Shown here: piece after piece, positions 46,990 through 55,037 of the stretch
How the letters are laid out: every line of letters starts with the position of its first letter
Position numbering within the stretch: the stretch's first letter is position 1
NCBI RefSeq assembly: GCF_001888165.1
Contig: NZ_CP015455.1
Location: 1,606,001-1,670,000 of the forward strand
From: Syntrophotalea acetylenica
GTDB lineage: Bacteria > Desulfobacterota > Desulfuromonadia > Desulfuromonadales > Syntrophotaleaceae
Direction: 5' to 3'
DNA length: 64,000 bases
Made by a program: the position numbers and the translations under genes
The notes under the pieces: generated by a model
Seen by the model: only the letters and a program-made list of their open reading frames with translations
What the model was told of the DNA's origin: nothing
Databases searched by the model: none

Positions 46990-48089
46990 AGCCCAAAGAA
47001 CCTTAAATATTGATTCACAATGCTGTCCTCTGCATATCTGGCGTGCCAATCAACGCCTTCATTCATGAGCAAATGACCATTTAAAATCTCAGCGATGCGC
47101 TCGGCCATTTCCTGGGGTTCTCCCACACGAACCAAAGCACCATACTTGCCTTCTTCCAGAATTTCAGCCGGACCAAAGGGGCAATCGGTGCTTACAACCT
47201 GACATCCACAGGCAAGAGCCTGGATGAGAGCATTTGGAAAACCTTCCCACCTCGATGACAGGACAAAAACCCCCGCTTTGCGCATGAACGAAAAGGGATC
47301 GAGAACAAAACCGGGCAGATCGACATGGTCACTTACGTCGAGAGCCTGTGCAACCTTCATCAAGGCCGCCCTGCGGGATCCCTCGCCCAGGATGATAAGC
47401 CTGCACGGCAGACGTTTCCTCACCTGCGAGAAGGCCTCGATCAGGGTTTCAAAATCTTTTTGCGCTTCCAGCCTGCCAACTCCAAGTATAACAGGGGGAT
47501 TGCCTTCCTCCAGCCAGGCGTGAGGTGCGCAATTGTGCTGTTCCGGAAGGACTGCCGGCACGACCACCGGATTCGGAATAACCGCAATGTTCTGCGGCGG
47601 AATCCGAAAATTGGCCGTCAAATCGCTCTTTACGCCCCGGGACACCGCGATAATGCCATCGGCCGATGCATACAGGGTTTGGATCAAAAACCGAAAAGCA
47701 CGTTCCCTAAGGTTTCGTCCCCGCAATTTCCGGGATACGGCATTGGATTCCCGTATAAAGACCGGATTTTTAATCCGGAAAAAAATTTTTAACAGCAGAC
47801 AGAAAATGTTCGCGTACTGCAGCGTGGTAAAGACAACGGCATGCGGCCGGGCTTTGATAAAATGAAAGAATTTCCAAAAGGATCTCGACACCCGGCGCGT
47901 TCCGAGGTCATGCAACAACACCCCCTCAGGAACCTCAGCCAGGTAAGGACCTGACAGGCTGGAAACCACCAGATCAACATCGCACCCCGCGGATATAAAA
48001 CCGTGAGCGAGGTTGAGCATGACCCTTTCAGCCCCTCCTCCCGTCAACGCGGGCAAGTAAACGATAATTCGCCTCGACTCTGTCTCCAT
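46986..48089 (-). CDS. GT4-family glycosyltransferase
   Basis: The 367-residue protein opens with IIVYLPALTGGGAERVMLNL, the N-terminal motif of GT4 enzymes. It has VILGVGRLEAQKDFETLIEA near residue 185, LIILGEGSRRAALMK and the C-terminal donor motif SSRWEGFPNALIQALACGCQV. It adds a sugar during repeat-unit assembly. Of two nearby ATGs, 48089 is preferred because GGAAAG lies about nine bases upstream; 48098 is the alternative. Confidence 0.87.
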   Translation of the reverse strand: METESRRIIVYLPALTGGGAERVMLNLAHGFISAGCDVDLVVSSLSGPYLAEVPEGVLLHDLGTRRVSRSFWKFFHFIKARPHAVVFTTLQYANIFCLLLKIFFRIKNPVFIRESNAVSRKLRGRNLRERAFRFLIQTLYASADGIIAVSRGVKSDLTANFRIPPQNIAVIPNPVVVPAVLPEQHNCAPHAWLEEGNPPVILGVGRLEAQKDFETLIEAFSQVRKRLPCRLIILGEGSRRAALMKVAQALDVSDHVDLPGFVLDPFSFMRKAGVFVLSSRWEGFPNALIQALACGCQVVSTDCPFGPAEILEEGKYGALVRVGEPQEMAERIAEILNGHLLMNEGVDWHARYAEDSIVNQYLRFFGL

Positions 48090-48176
48090 GCATCGCATCT
48101 TTCCGGTTGGACTTTTTCAAAAACCGCAGCGCATGTTCTTGTTTCTGGCAAAAAGGCTGCATTTACGGAGCCAGCA

Positions 48177-49214
48177 TCAAGTACGCGTAATTTTTCGCTG
48201 ATATTCATCGACCATGCTTTCCAGAATGAGGTCCTGGGGATAGAGACTGCCTTCATGCCAGCCCAGGTTTTCATCCCACCAACCCGGACACCCTTTCACC
48301 CCACGCTCCGGAAAACAATAGCTCATCTCTGCTATGCGCGGTTGTCCGTCCCGGTCCCAGAGAAAATCGAAGGCCAGGCTTTGGGCACCGATCTTTCTTG
48401 CTGTTTCAAAAGCAATTTTTACGCAGCGCAAATCCACTTTGGCGGGGTCGTGAATAACAACACCGCTACCGCTGGCCCGAAAGTCATTTTCCCTGGTTTT
48501 TCGCATCACGCCAAAGGCTTTGCCACCCAAGATGGTCATTCGCAGATCGCAATCGTTTCCTGGCAGAAATTCCTGGAAATAGACATAGCCGATCTGCCTG
48601 GGAATCACCCGATTCGATGCTGCAATATGTTGCAGGGACTGCGGAATTCTTTTAATTTTTTCGAAAAGCATGCGTCGGTTTTTGATTGTTTTAATTTTGG
48701 TTTTTGTATCACTGAAATAGGAACCTCGTGGGATAAATCCATTGTGGAATGCTTTGGTACACAATTTTATGGCTTCTTTTTTATTTTTAACAAGGCTCAC
48801 ATTTACTGATGCCGAACCACACCTCAATTTAAATACTTTTGGAAATTCCGTCTCATTTATCCATTTAAGGGCTTTTTTCTTATCATAAAAAACCCATGTT
48901 TTTATAGTAGGAGCGGAAATACTTTCCAATAAATATTTTTGCCCTAGTTTATCATCGTAATGCCAGCATGTATTAAGGTTTGGATAATTTACAATGTTCA
49001 TTTTATCAATTGAAGCAACGATCTGTCTTGCGGCCAGTTGGGATTCTGGATGTATCCATCGCCAATGCCACAGAAGTATGTCAAAATCGCGAAGCGTATC
49101 AATAATATCTGAATCAAAACAATCAACTATCTCGAAAACGAGTTTTTTTTCCTGGCAGTAGTCTATCCAGCGTTTCGAAAAGTCGCCTTCCCCGGCATGA
49201 ATAGCAATCTTCAT
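48177..49214 (-). CDS. ATP-grasp family protein in the EPS locus
   Basis: The 345-residue protein has an ATP-grasp layout: an N-terminal domain (MKIAIHAGEGDFSKRWIDYC), a lid region with FPKVFKLRCGSASVNV, and the nucleotide-binding part YVYFQEFLPGNDCDLRMTILGGKAFG. Acidic metal ligands follow near AFDFLWDRDGQPRIAEMSY. Related enzymes ligate an amino acid or other amine to a carboxylate. The amide or peptide substituent in this EPS would be a plausible product, but no substrate is indicated. The middle of the gene is AT-rich. SD AGGAG precedes ATG 49214. It may also resemble a YheC/D-type ligase. Confidence 0.72.
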   Translation of the reverse strand: MKIAIHAGEGDFSKRWIDYCQEKKLVFEIVDCFDSDIIDTLRDFDILLWHWRWIHPESQLAARQIVASIDKMNIVNYPNLNTCWHYDDKLGQKYLLESISAPTIKTWVFYDKKKALKWINETEFPKVFKLRCGSASVNVSLVKNKKEAIKLCTKAFHNGFIPRGSYFSDTKTKIKTIKNRRMLFEKIKRIPQSLQHIAASNRVIPRQIGYVYFQEFLPGNDCDLRMTILGGKAFGVMRKTRENDFRASGSGVVIHDPAKVDLRCVKIAFETARKIGAQSLAFDFLWDRDGQPRIAEMSYCFPERGVKGCPGWWDENLGWHEGSLYPQDLILESMVDEYQRKITRT

Positions 49215-49338
49215 CGATTCACTCCTGGTAATATATATGTGTTTTTCCACCCCTTCACCGGCTTGACCATAAGCCTCACAGCTGCTTCCCGGCAGCATCT
49301 GATCTGTTTCCCATTGTAACAGGTTTACCCCTATGTGC

Positions 49339-49367
49339 CTGACGCCGGGGCAGGGACCTGCTACAAT
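49339..49367 (+). promoter_or_regulatory. Candidate promoter for the paralogous exported protein
   Basis: The plus strand reads CTGACG (49339-49344), a 17-base spacer and TACAAT (49362-49367), about 85 bases before the ATG at 49453. It lies in the divergent gap 49215-49452 between the ATP-grasp gene and the exported protein. The -35 match is partial. The gap holds no other feature that I can support. Confidence 0.4.
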
Positions 49368-49452
49368 TTACTGCAGCACGCAATGATATCTGTCATCATG
49401 GAGACGGTTCTCACCGGGATGCATCTTTGCTCGCCACAAGGTAAGGATTTCG

Positions 49453-50703
49453 ATGACCCAAAAAGGCAAACTTCTGTTCCTGCTATTGGTGCCAGTTCTC
49501 ATGGCTTTTTGGTGGCTGCCGTCGATTCCCTTCTCCACACAGGACAGGCGACCCGCCTTTTGTCTGCCGCTGCGTGCGGATCCCGGCTTTTCCTCCGAGC
49601 AACTTCCAGAGGAGATCGCACCCTGGTATCACCGGTTTCTGGCGGTTCTCTACAATCCCCGGCAATACCTCAACGCCACCCTGCTGGCCAAGAGCAACAA
49701 CACCTATCATTACGGCCGCGCCCTGAATACCCACATCACCTCCATGTTGCAGGTATTCCGGATCACCGGCGACATGCGCATCCTCGCCGAGGTCGACCGA
49801 CTGGCCGAACTGATGCGCGCGCAGCTCAGGGATCGCTCCGTCCTGCGCAGAGGCGGCAATATCCATGAGACCGATGGCTATCTGAACTGGCAGTATCGCC
49901 ATGACAAAGGATACGAAGGCACGGACGTTCATCAAATGGACGAAATGCTGAGTCATGCCCTGATTGCCGCGATCGCCCGTGCCTATCAGGTCAACCGCGA
50001 CCTGGACCCGAGGTATGCCGAACGCGCCCGGTTCTGGACCGATTATCTTGCCAACCACTTCGAAGCAAAATGGCGTAAACGCAAGGGAATCCCCCGGGGC
50101 TTTCCCTTTCTGGAAAAACATCTCATCCACGTCACCATGCAGTGGATCCGCTACCACTATTACATGGCGCAGCTGACCGGAAACGAAGCGTATGAAAACG
50201 AGGCACGCCGCATGGCGGAAACGGTGCGGCGCCACATACGAAAAATTCCGGTCCGGGAAGGAACCGCGGCCATGTGGAATCACACCATGGCCGTCAAAGG
50301 GCATAACGCGCACGATCCGCAGCCTTTTCAATATGCGCGTTATACAGTACAGGCCGCGGCAGATCTCGCCAGTGAAAATTTCGATGTTTTTTCAGAGCCC
50401 GGGTTCATGGAGGACCTGGCCGCCACTCTCGCTCACTTCGTAATGAACGACCTCACTGGAGCAACCTTCGCCTTTCATATCGATGGTTCAGGTAAAAAAC
50501 GGGAGACGGCAGCCCGCTACGCCATTTCCCCCTGGGCGATGCTCGGCCGATGGTCCGACGACCGTAAAATCTTGAGCATATCGGAAAAAGCCTATTTTCT
50601 GGCCGAGGAAAACCCGGACCATCCCCGCAGGATTTACATTCCCGCCGGGATGGTTTTTTCATTGGCGCGGCAAGCGCCACCGCCATGGCGATGTCAGAAT
50701 TGA
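49453..50703 (+). CDS. Exported or membrane-anchored protein, paralog of the C-terminal module of the gene at 52159-54612; function unknown
   Basis: The 416-residue protein has an N-terminal signal anchor (LLFLLLVPVLMAFWWLP). The mature part is all-helical in appearance, with conserved blocks that recur in the second protein: NTHITSMLQVFRITGDMR, YEGTDVHQMDEMLSHAL, ARFWTDYLANHFEAKWRKRK, and PRRIYIPAG at the end. A His/Asp/Tyr-rich helical repeat of this kind suggests an (alpha/alpha) toroid such as those of polysaccharide lyases or glycosidases, but I cannot assign a family or catalytic residues. It sits upstream of the flippase gene and on the same strand, so a role in EPS modification or turnover is inferred. 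SD AAGG precedes the ATG. Confidence 0.75.
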   Translation: MTQKGKLLFLLLVPVLMAFWWLPSIPFSTQDRRPAFCLPLRADPGFSSEQLPEEIAPWYHRFLAVLYNPRQYLNATLLAKSNNTYHYGRALNTHITSMLQVFRITGDMRILAEVDRLAELMRAQLRDRSVLRRGGNIHETDGYLNWQYRHDKGYEGTDVHQMDEMLSHALIAAIARAYQVNRDLDPRYAERARFWTDYLANHFEAKWRKRKGIPRGFPFLEKHLIHVTMQWIRYHYYMAQLTGNEAYENEARRMAETVRRHIRKIPVREGTAAMWNHTMAVKGHNAHDPQPFQYARYTVQAAADLASENFDVFSEPGFMEDLAATLAHFVMNDLTGATFAFHIDGSGKKRETAARYAISPWAMLGRWSDDRKILSISEKAYFLAEENPDHPRRIYIPAGMVFSLARQAPPPWRCQN

Positions 50704-50746
50704 AACACCGGTAACGACAAGCTGAATCCGCTTAAAAGGTGGGAGA

Positions 50747-52078
50747 ATGATCAACGATAGCGTGAAAATCGGGTCTGGCGTCTTCCAAAGGTTCTGGAAA
50801 AAACACTTCAGAAAAGGCTCTTTTCTGCGCAACCTTTCCATTGTCATGTCGGGCACGGCGATCGCTCAGTTAATCGGCTTTGCCCTGATGCCTGTCATCA
50901 GCCGCCTTTTTTCCCCGACGGATTTCGGTGTATTCGGCTCTTACAACTCGGTACTGGGAGTCATTACGGCCATCGTCACGCTTCAATATACCCAGGCTAT
51001 CATGCTTCCCAGGGGAAAAATCGAGGCTCTGAACCTGTTTTTTGCCGCCTGTATTTCCGTAGCGGCCATCACTGTTCTCTGTCTGCTGACCGGCATTGTC
51101 GCGCCCGACATCATCCGGAACCTGATAAAGGTCGAAGCATGGTGGTTCGTGCCCCTGCTCGCCATCTCGGCCCTGGCTTTTGGCCTGCACCAGACCCTGC
51201 AGGCCTGGTGCGTGCGCATCAAGGCGTTTGCCGAAACCTCCAGAGCCCAGATCGTCCAGTCGCTGGCATCAGTGAGTATCTGGCTGATGAGCGGCCTGCT
51301 TCAGGCAGGCGCCGTCGGTTTGATTCTTGGCTCGGTAGTCTCCCAGTTCATTGCCAGCCTGAAACTCTGGAACGTGTTCAAAAAGGATCTGGACCAGGCA
51401 GGCTATTTTTTTCACTGGCACAACGTAAAAGCAACCTCCCTGGAATACCGCGATTTCCCTTTGTACTCCGCGCCACAGAACCTCATGAATGCTCTTTCCC
51501 AGGGGTTGCCGGTGTTGCTTCTGGGGCATTTTTACGGCATCGCCATCGCAGGCGCCTATGCTTTCGGCATGAAAATCCTGCACCTGCCAACTAATTTCAT
51601 ATTACGGCCTCTGCGCCAGGTACTGTTTCAAAAAGCCAGCGAAGTCGACAATCTGGGACAGGACATCCAGCCGCTGTTCGTCAAATCGACCTGCGGCCTG
51701 ATGCTGCTGGCGACCCTGCCAACCATCATCATTTTCGTCTGGGCGCCGCGCTTTTTCCCCTGGATTTTCGGCAAGGAATGGCTTACCGCGGGCATTTACG
51801 TAAGATGGCTGATCTTGTGGATTTTCATTTCGTTCAGCAATGTTCCTGCCGTATTGTTCGCCAGGATCCTGAGGCAGCAGCGCAACCTGTTTTTTTTCGA
51901 ATGCCTCATTCTCTCATCCCGGACCATCATACTGGTCGCCGGCGGCATTTACTGGGATGCTCTGCGCACTATTATCGCCTTTTCCATTTTAGGATTTCTC
52001 CTGAACCTGACCTTGATCCTGTGGATCTGGGTTTTGGTTTGCCGAAGAACTGTGATAAAGGCCGATAACGGCATCTGA
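50747..52078 (+). CDS. Wzx-type oligosaccharide flippase
   Basis: The 443-residue protein has about 12-14 membrane helices and the MATE/MOP family opening IVMSGTAIAQLIGFALMPVIS, then RLFSPTDFGVFGSYNSVLG and the helix GLPVLLLGHFYGIAIAGAYA. It translocates the lipid-linked repeat unit across the inner membrane for polymerisation by Wzy. SD GGTGGGAG precedes the ATG. It is co-directional with the exported protein 43 bases upstream. Confidence 0.88.
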   Translation: MINDSVKIGSGVFQRFWKKHFRKGSFLRNLSIVMSGTAIAQLIGFALMPVISRLFSPTDFGVFGSYNSVLGVITAIVTLQYTQAIMLPRGKIEALNLFFAACISVAAITVLCLLTGIVAPDIIRNLIKVEAWWFVPLLAISALAFGLHQTLQAWCVRIKAFAETSRAQIVQSLASVSIWLMSGLLQAGAVGLILGSVVSQFIASLKLWNVFKKDLDQAGYFFHWHNVKATSLEYRDFPLYSAPQNLMNALSQGLPVLLLGHFYGIAIAGAYAFGMKILHLPTNFILRPLRQVLFQKASEVDNLGQDIQPLFVKSTCGLMLLATLPTIIIFVWAPRFFPWIFGKEWLTAGIYVRWLILWIFISFSNVPAVLFARILRQQRNLFFFECLILSSRTIILVAGGIYWDALRTIIAFSILGFLLNLTLILWIWVLVCRRTVIKADNGI

Positions 52079-52102
52079 TCCGATCTCTGTATCCCAAACA
52101 CA

Positions 52103-52138
52103 ACGACGGCCCTGCAGCACAAAATGCAGGGCCGTCGT
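52103..52138. terminator. Bidirectional terminator between the flippase and the riboswitch-controlled gene
   Basis: A 14-bp perfect inverted repeat (52103-52116 with 52125-52138) is separated by an 8-base loop and followed by GTTTC on the plus strand. It lies between the convergent flippase gene (plus strand) and the exported protein gene (minus strand). Confidence 0.7.
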
Positions 52139-52158
52139 GTTTCAGCTACGGATGTTTT

Positions 52159-54612
52159 CTATTTATTTTTCATGGCATTCAGAAACAGGCCCGCAGGGAC
52201 ATAAATCCGTCGTGGCGTTGTTTCATCACCTTCGATATTCTGAAAAATCTGCGTGGAAAGGTTGACGATTTTACCGGATGCGTCCCAATAGGCCATTGCG
52301 GTAAAAGGCGAAATGACATAGAGGTCATCCGTTTGTTCGCCGCTGCCATCGATATAATAGGCGATGGCCGAGGGTGCCTTGCTGTTCAATACGTAATAAG
52401 CCGCCGTATTGGCCACGGAAGTCAGCAGACTGTCGTTATCGAAGATACTGAAATTCTCGAATGCCAGATCGGCCATGCCCTGCATGGTATAACGGGCATA
52501 GTTGGTCGGCTGGGGGCCCAGGGTGCTGCCGCCAAGTTCCGGCATGCCATGATCCCATTGAGCGGTGGTGCCCAGGGGGGTACCGACATACTCCATGTGG
52601 TTTTTGATATCCTGTGACAGGCGGACGGCTTCGTTGTAATAACCGTCTTCGCCGGTCAGCTTATGCATATAGTAGTGATAGCGGATCCATTGTACATAGA
52701 CATGGGTCAGCAGCTTGGTCAGGAACGGAAAACCGGTGGCAATCCCTTTTCTTTTGCGCCATTTGGCCTCGAAGTGATTTTTCAGGTAACCGGTCCAGAA
52801 AGTTGCCCGCTCGGCATAACGTGAATCGAGGTCCCGGTTGGCATGGAAGGCGTAGGCAAAGGCCGCGACCAGCGAGTGGCTAAGCATCTCATCCATCTGG
52901 TGGATATCGGTGCCCTCGTATCCCGCATCGTAAAAGTACAGCCAGTTCAGGTAGCCGTCAGCCTGGTAGGTCGTTCCGTTCAGGACCAGAATGGACCAGT
53001 CCTTGAGCTTGGAACGCATGATCTGGGCCAGACGGTCGATCTCGTCCAGCAGGCGCAGATCGCCGGTCATACGGAAGGCATGCAGCAGCGACGTGATATG
53101 GGTGTTGAGGGGACGGGCGTAGTTGTAGGTGTCATTGCTTTCGGCCAGGGTGGTGGCGTTCAGATACTGATTCGAATTTTCAATGGATGCCCACAGGCGC
53201 TGATACCAGAGGCGTGCCTCTTCGGGCAACTGCGCCGCATCGAAGGACGGGTTGCCGCGCAGGGACATCGGTTGGCGGGTCGCCGTGTCGGTTGTCCCCG
53301 CGTCGGAGCTTGCTTCGATCATCCCCTGAACCTGGTTGGAGCGGGGAAACTCATCCGGTTCGGCCTGGGTCCAGCGGGCCTCGACCATGAAGGTATGAGC
53401 GACACCGGCCTCCAGGCCGCTGATGGTGGCGCTGGTGGCAGTGGTGCGATGGGTGCTGCCGGTATCGACGCCATCGATCACCAGGTCGTAGCCGCCTTCG
53501 GGAAGGCCGGAGGCACTGCTCGGAACGGACCATTTCAGAACGAAGTTGCTGCCGTCCACCGTCACCGCATCCAGCACCGGCGCCGGATAGGCGTTTACTG
53601 GGATAATGCCCTGAACCTGATTGGAGCGGGGAAATTGATCCGGCTCGGCCTGGGTCCAGCGGGCCTCGACCATGAACGTATGAGCGACACCGGCCTCCAG
53701 GCCGCCGATGGTGGCGGTGGTGGCGGTGGTGCGATGGGTGCTGCCGGTATCGACGCCGTCGATCACCAGGTCATAGCCGCCTTCGGGAAGGCCGGAGGCA
53801 CTGCTCGGAACGGACCATTTCAGAACGAAGTTGCTGCCGTCCACCGTCACCGCATCCAGCACCGGCGCCGGATACGATTCCGTGGTGGGGCTCTCCACGG
53901 TATCGACGATATCCACCACCACATTGACACTGGCGGATTTGGAGCTGTTGCCCGCGGCGTCATGTGCAACGGCGTAAATGCTGTGCGTGCCGTTGTTGTC
54001 CTTGTTCAACGGAAGCGATGCTGAAAAGGTGTTGGTCGTATCGCTGCCGATAAGGGCACTGCCATTGTAAAAATCGACACGGGTCACCTTGACATTGTCG
54101 CTGGCTGCGGCGATGACGGTCAACGTCTGCTCATTGTTGACCTGCAGATCGGTCTCGGGAGAAGAGATGATTACCGAAGGAGCGGCATCATCCGTCGGTT
54201 CAGCGGCGGTCAGGGTTACGCCAGCCACATTGCTGTAATCCGAATAGTAGGTTTTGGAGCCAAGGGTGACATACCCGCGCACGCGGTAATAATACGAACC
54301 GGTTGTCCCACCGGGCGCGTCGGTCGCCGAGGCGGCACTTCCGCTGACCGCGCCGACCTGCACATACCCGCTGCTGGCCTGCTGGCTGCGTTCAATCAGA
54401 AACCCCGTAGGGGTTGTATCGGGGGAAGTCCAGGTCAGATTCACCTGGCTTCCGGTACTGCTCAAGGCAGCGGACAGGGTTACGGCCTTCGGCACCCGGG
54501 GTCCCGCATCTGACAACGCCGGAAACCCGAACTGCATCACGAGCAACAACAAGCTTGCCAGAGCGGCAAACCATGCATTTCCTGGATAGGTTGTTTTCAG
54601 GTTTTTTCTCAT
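52159..54612 (-). CDS. Large secreted FN3/Ig-repeat protein with the same C-terminal module as the gene at 49453; c-di-GMP riboswitch-controlled
   Basis: The 817-residue protein has a signal peptide (FAALASLLLLVMQFGFPALS). An FN3-like domain follows (about residues 40-145), then an Ig-like domain (PSVIISSPETDLQVNNEQTL) and two nearly identical 95-residue FN3-like repeats (about 247-341 and 342-436, starting YPAPVLDAVTVDG). The C-terminal module (about 450-817) shares blocks such as NTHITSLLHAFRMTGDLR, YEGTDIHQMDEMLSHSL and PRRIYVPAG with the gene at 49453. Such adhesive repeats plus a helical module suggest a matrix or polysaccharide-binding protein, possibly an enzyme. No catalytic motif is identified. 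ATG 54612 is used because AGAGGGA lies upstream; the leader holds a c-di-GMP-I riboswitch. Confidence 0.78.
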   Translation of the reverse strand: MRKNLKTTYPGNAWFAALASLLLLVMQFGFPALSDAGPRVPKAVTLSAALSSTGSQVNLTWTSPDTTPTGFLIERSQQASSGYVQVGAVSGSAASATDAPGGTTGSYYYRVRGYVTLGSKTYYSDYSNVAGVTLTAAEPTDDAAPSVIISSPETDLQVNNEQTLTVIAAASDNVKVTRVDFYNGSALIGSDTTNTFSASLPLNKDNNGTHSIYAVAHDAAGNSSKSASVNVVVDIVDTVESPTTESYPAPVLDAVTVDGSNFVLKWSVPSSASGLPEGGYDLVIDGVDTGSTHRTTATTATIGGLEAGVAHTFMVEARWTQAEPDQFPRSNQVQGIIPVNAYPAPVLDAVTVDGSNFVLKWSVPSSASGLPEGGYDLVIDGVDTGSTHRTTATSATISGLEAGVAHTFMVEARWTQAEPDEFPRSNQVQGMIEASSDAGTTDTATRQPMSLRGNPSFDAAQLPEEARLWYQRLWASIENSNQYLNATTLAESNDTYNYARPLNTHITSLLHAFRMTGDLRLLDEIDRLAQIMRSKLKDWSILVLNGTTYQADGYLNWLYFYDAGYEGTDIHQMDEMLSHSLVAAFAYAFHANRDLDSRYAERATFWTGYLKNHFEAKWRKRKGIATGFPFLTKLLTHVYVQWIRYHYYMHKLTGEDGYYNEAVRLSQDIKNHMEYVGTPLGTTAQWDHGMPELGGSTLGPQPTNYARYTMQGMADLAFENFSIFDNDSLLTSVANTAAYYVLNSKAPSAIAYYIDGSGEQTDDLYVISPFTAMAYWDASGKIVNLSTQIFQNIEGDETTPRRIYVPAGLFLNAMKNK
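53318..53589 (-). repeat. Tandem DNA repeat, second copy (in gene order)
   Basis: This 272-base segment is nearly identical to 53603-53874, at an offset of 285 bases (95 codons). It encodes the second FN3-like repeat of the exported protein. Few differences separate the copies (Ser for Thr, Ser for Gly, Glu for Gln, Met for Ile), which points to a recent duplication. Confidence 0.9.
53603..53874 (-). repeat. Tandem DNA repeat, first copy (in gene order)
   Basis: The first of two near-identical 272-base copies that encode 95-residue FN3-like repeats. The partner is at 53318-53589. Confidence 0.9.
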
Positions 54613-54689
54613 CGATTCCCTCTTTACGGTTTTAATCTCAACGTGAAGGTTTGAAATGCGGATTCTGTCGTCCGCCTTGTCATGCATAC

Positions 54690-54731
54690 AAAAAAGGCGC
54701 TGACCTTTTGCAAATGCCAAAGCATAGCGCC
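54690..54731 (-). terminator. Expression-platform terminator of the c-di-GMP riboswitch
   Basis: On the minus strand, GGCGCT (54731-54726) pairs with AGCGCC (54701-54696), with further pairing inside (CTTTG / AAAAG region). Six T residues follow (54695-54690). It lies about 50 bases downstream of the aptamer and upstream of the protein gene, the standard place for a riboswitch expression platform. Confidence 0.75.
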
Positions 54732-54778
54732 ACACACATACCGACTGACCTTGAGGTGTTTTCCGGTTTTAAGGATTT

Positions 54779-54852
54779 TCGGCAACCCGGCTATCCATGC
54801 GCTGGACCCGTGGCTTTGCGTGGCCGGATCTCTCCGACTTTGCCCTGAGCGA
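54779..54852 (-). ncRNA. c-di-GMP-I (GEMM-I) riboswitch aptamer
   Basis: The minus-strand sequence contains the conserved GEMM-I blocks in order: CAGGGCAAA, then a hairpin closed by a GAGA (GNRA) tetraloop (GTCGGA / TCCGGC), then ACGCAAAGCC. A second stem and the terminal receptor helix end in GGGTTGCCGA. The same blocks and order are found in the well-known Vc2 aptamer. It lies in the leader of the exported FN3-repeat protein and upstream of an intrinsic terminator, so c-di-GMP would control transcription read-through. Whether the switch is on or off with ligand cannot be told from the sequence. Confidence 0.92.
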
Positions 54853-54861
54853 AAATTTTCC

Positions 54862-54882
54862 CTATACCATCGGCACCTCCTT
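54862..54882 (-). promoter_or_regulatory. Strong ribosome-binding site with a two-codon upstream ORF ahead of the riboswitch
   Basis: On the minus strand, AAGGAGGT (54882-54875) is followed by ATG GTA TAG (54870-54862). This is a very strong initiation site for a two-residue ORF that ends about ten bases before the aptamer. It may be coincidence or a ribosome-positioning element. Confidence 0.5.
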
Positions 54883-54900
54883 ACCTCGTTTTATGGGGCT

Positions 54901-54947
54901 ACCAGGACAGGATCCATTCGGAAACTCCGGATGAAAACCAGGACAAG
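54901..54947. repeat. Relative of the dispersed palindromic repeat, in the riboswitch leader
   Basis: A palindromic core (CATTCGGA ... TCCGGATG) is flanked by direct repeats ACCAGGACAG (54901-54910) and ACCAGGACAAG (54937-54947). The core and flanks resemble the elements at 29533-29724 and 42066-42120. It lies in the 5' leader between the sigma-54-type promoter and the riboswitch. Confidence 0.5.
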
Positions 54948-55037
54948 AAATCATCTGCCTGTTCACCGGATCACAGGATTTCCCCGTATTTCTCATGAGC
55001 CCGATTTGGCGATTATTCCCTGGCACAGCAAGCCATT

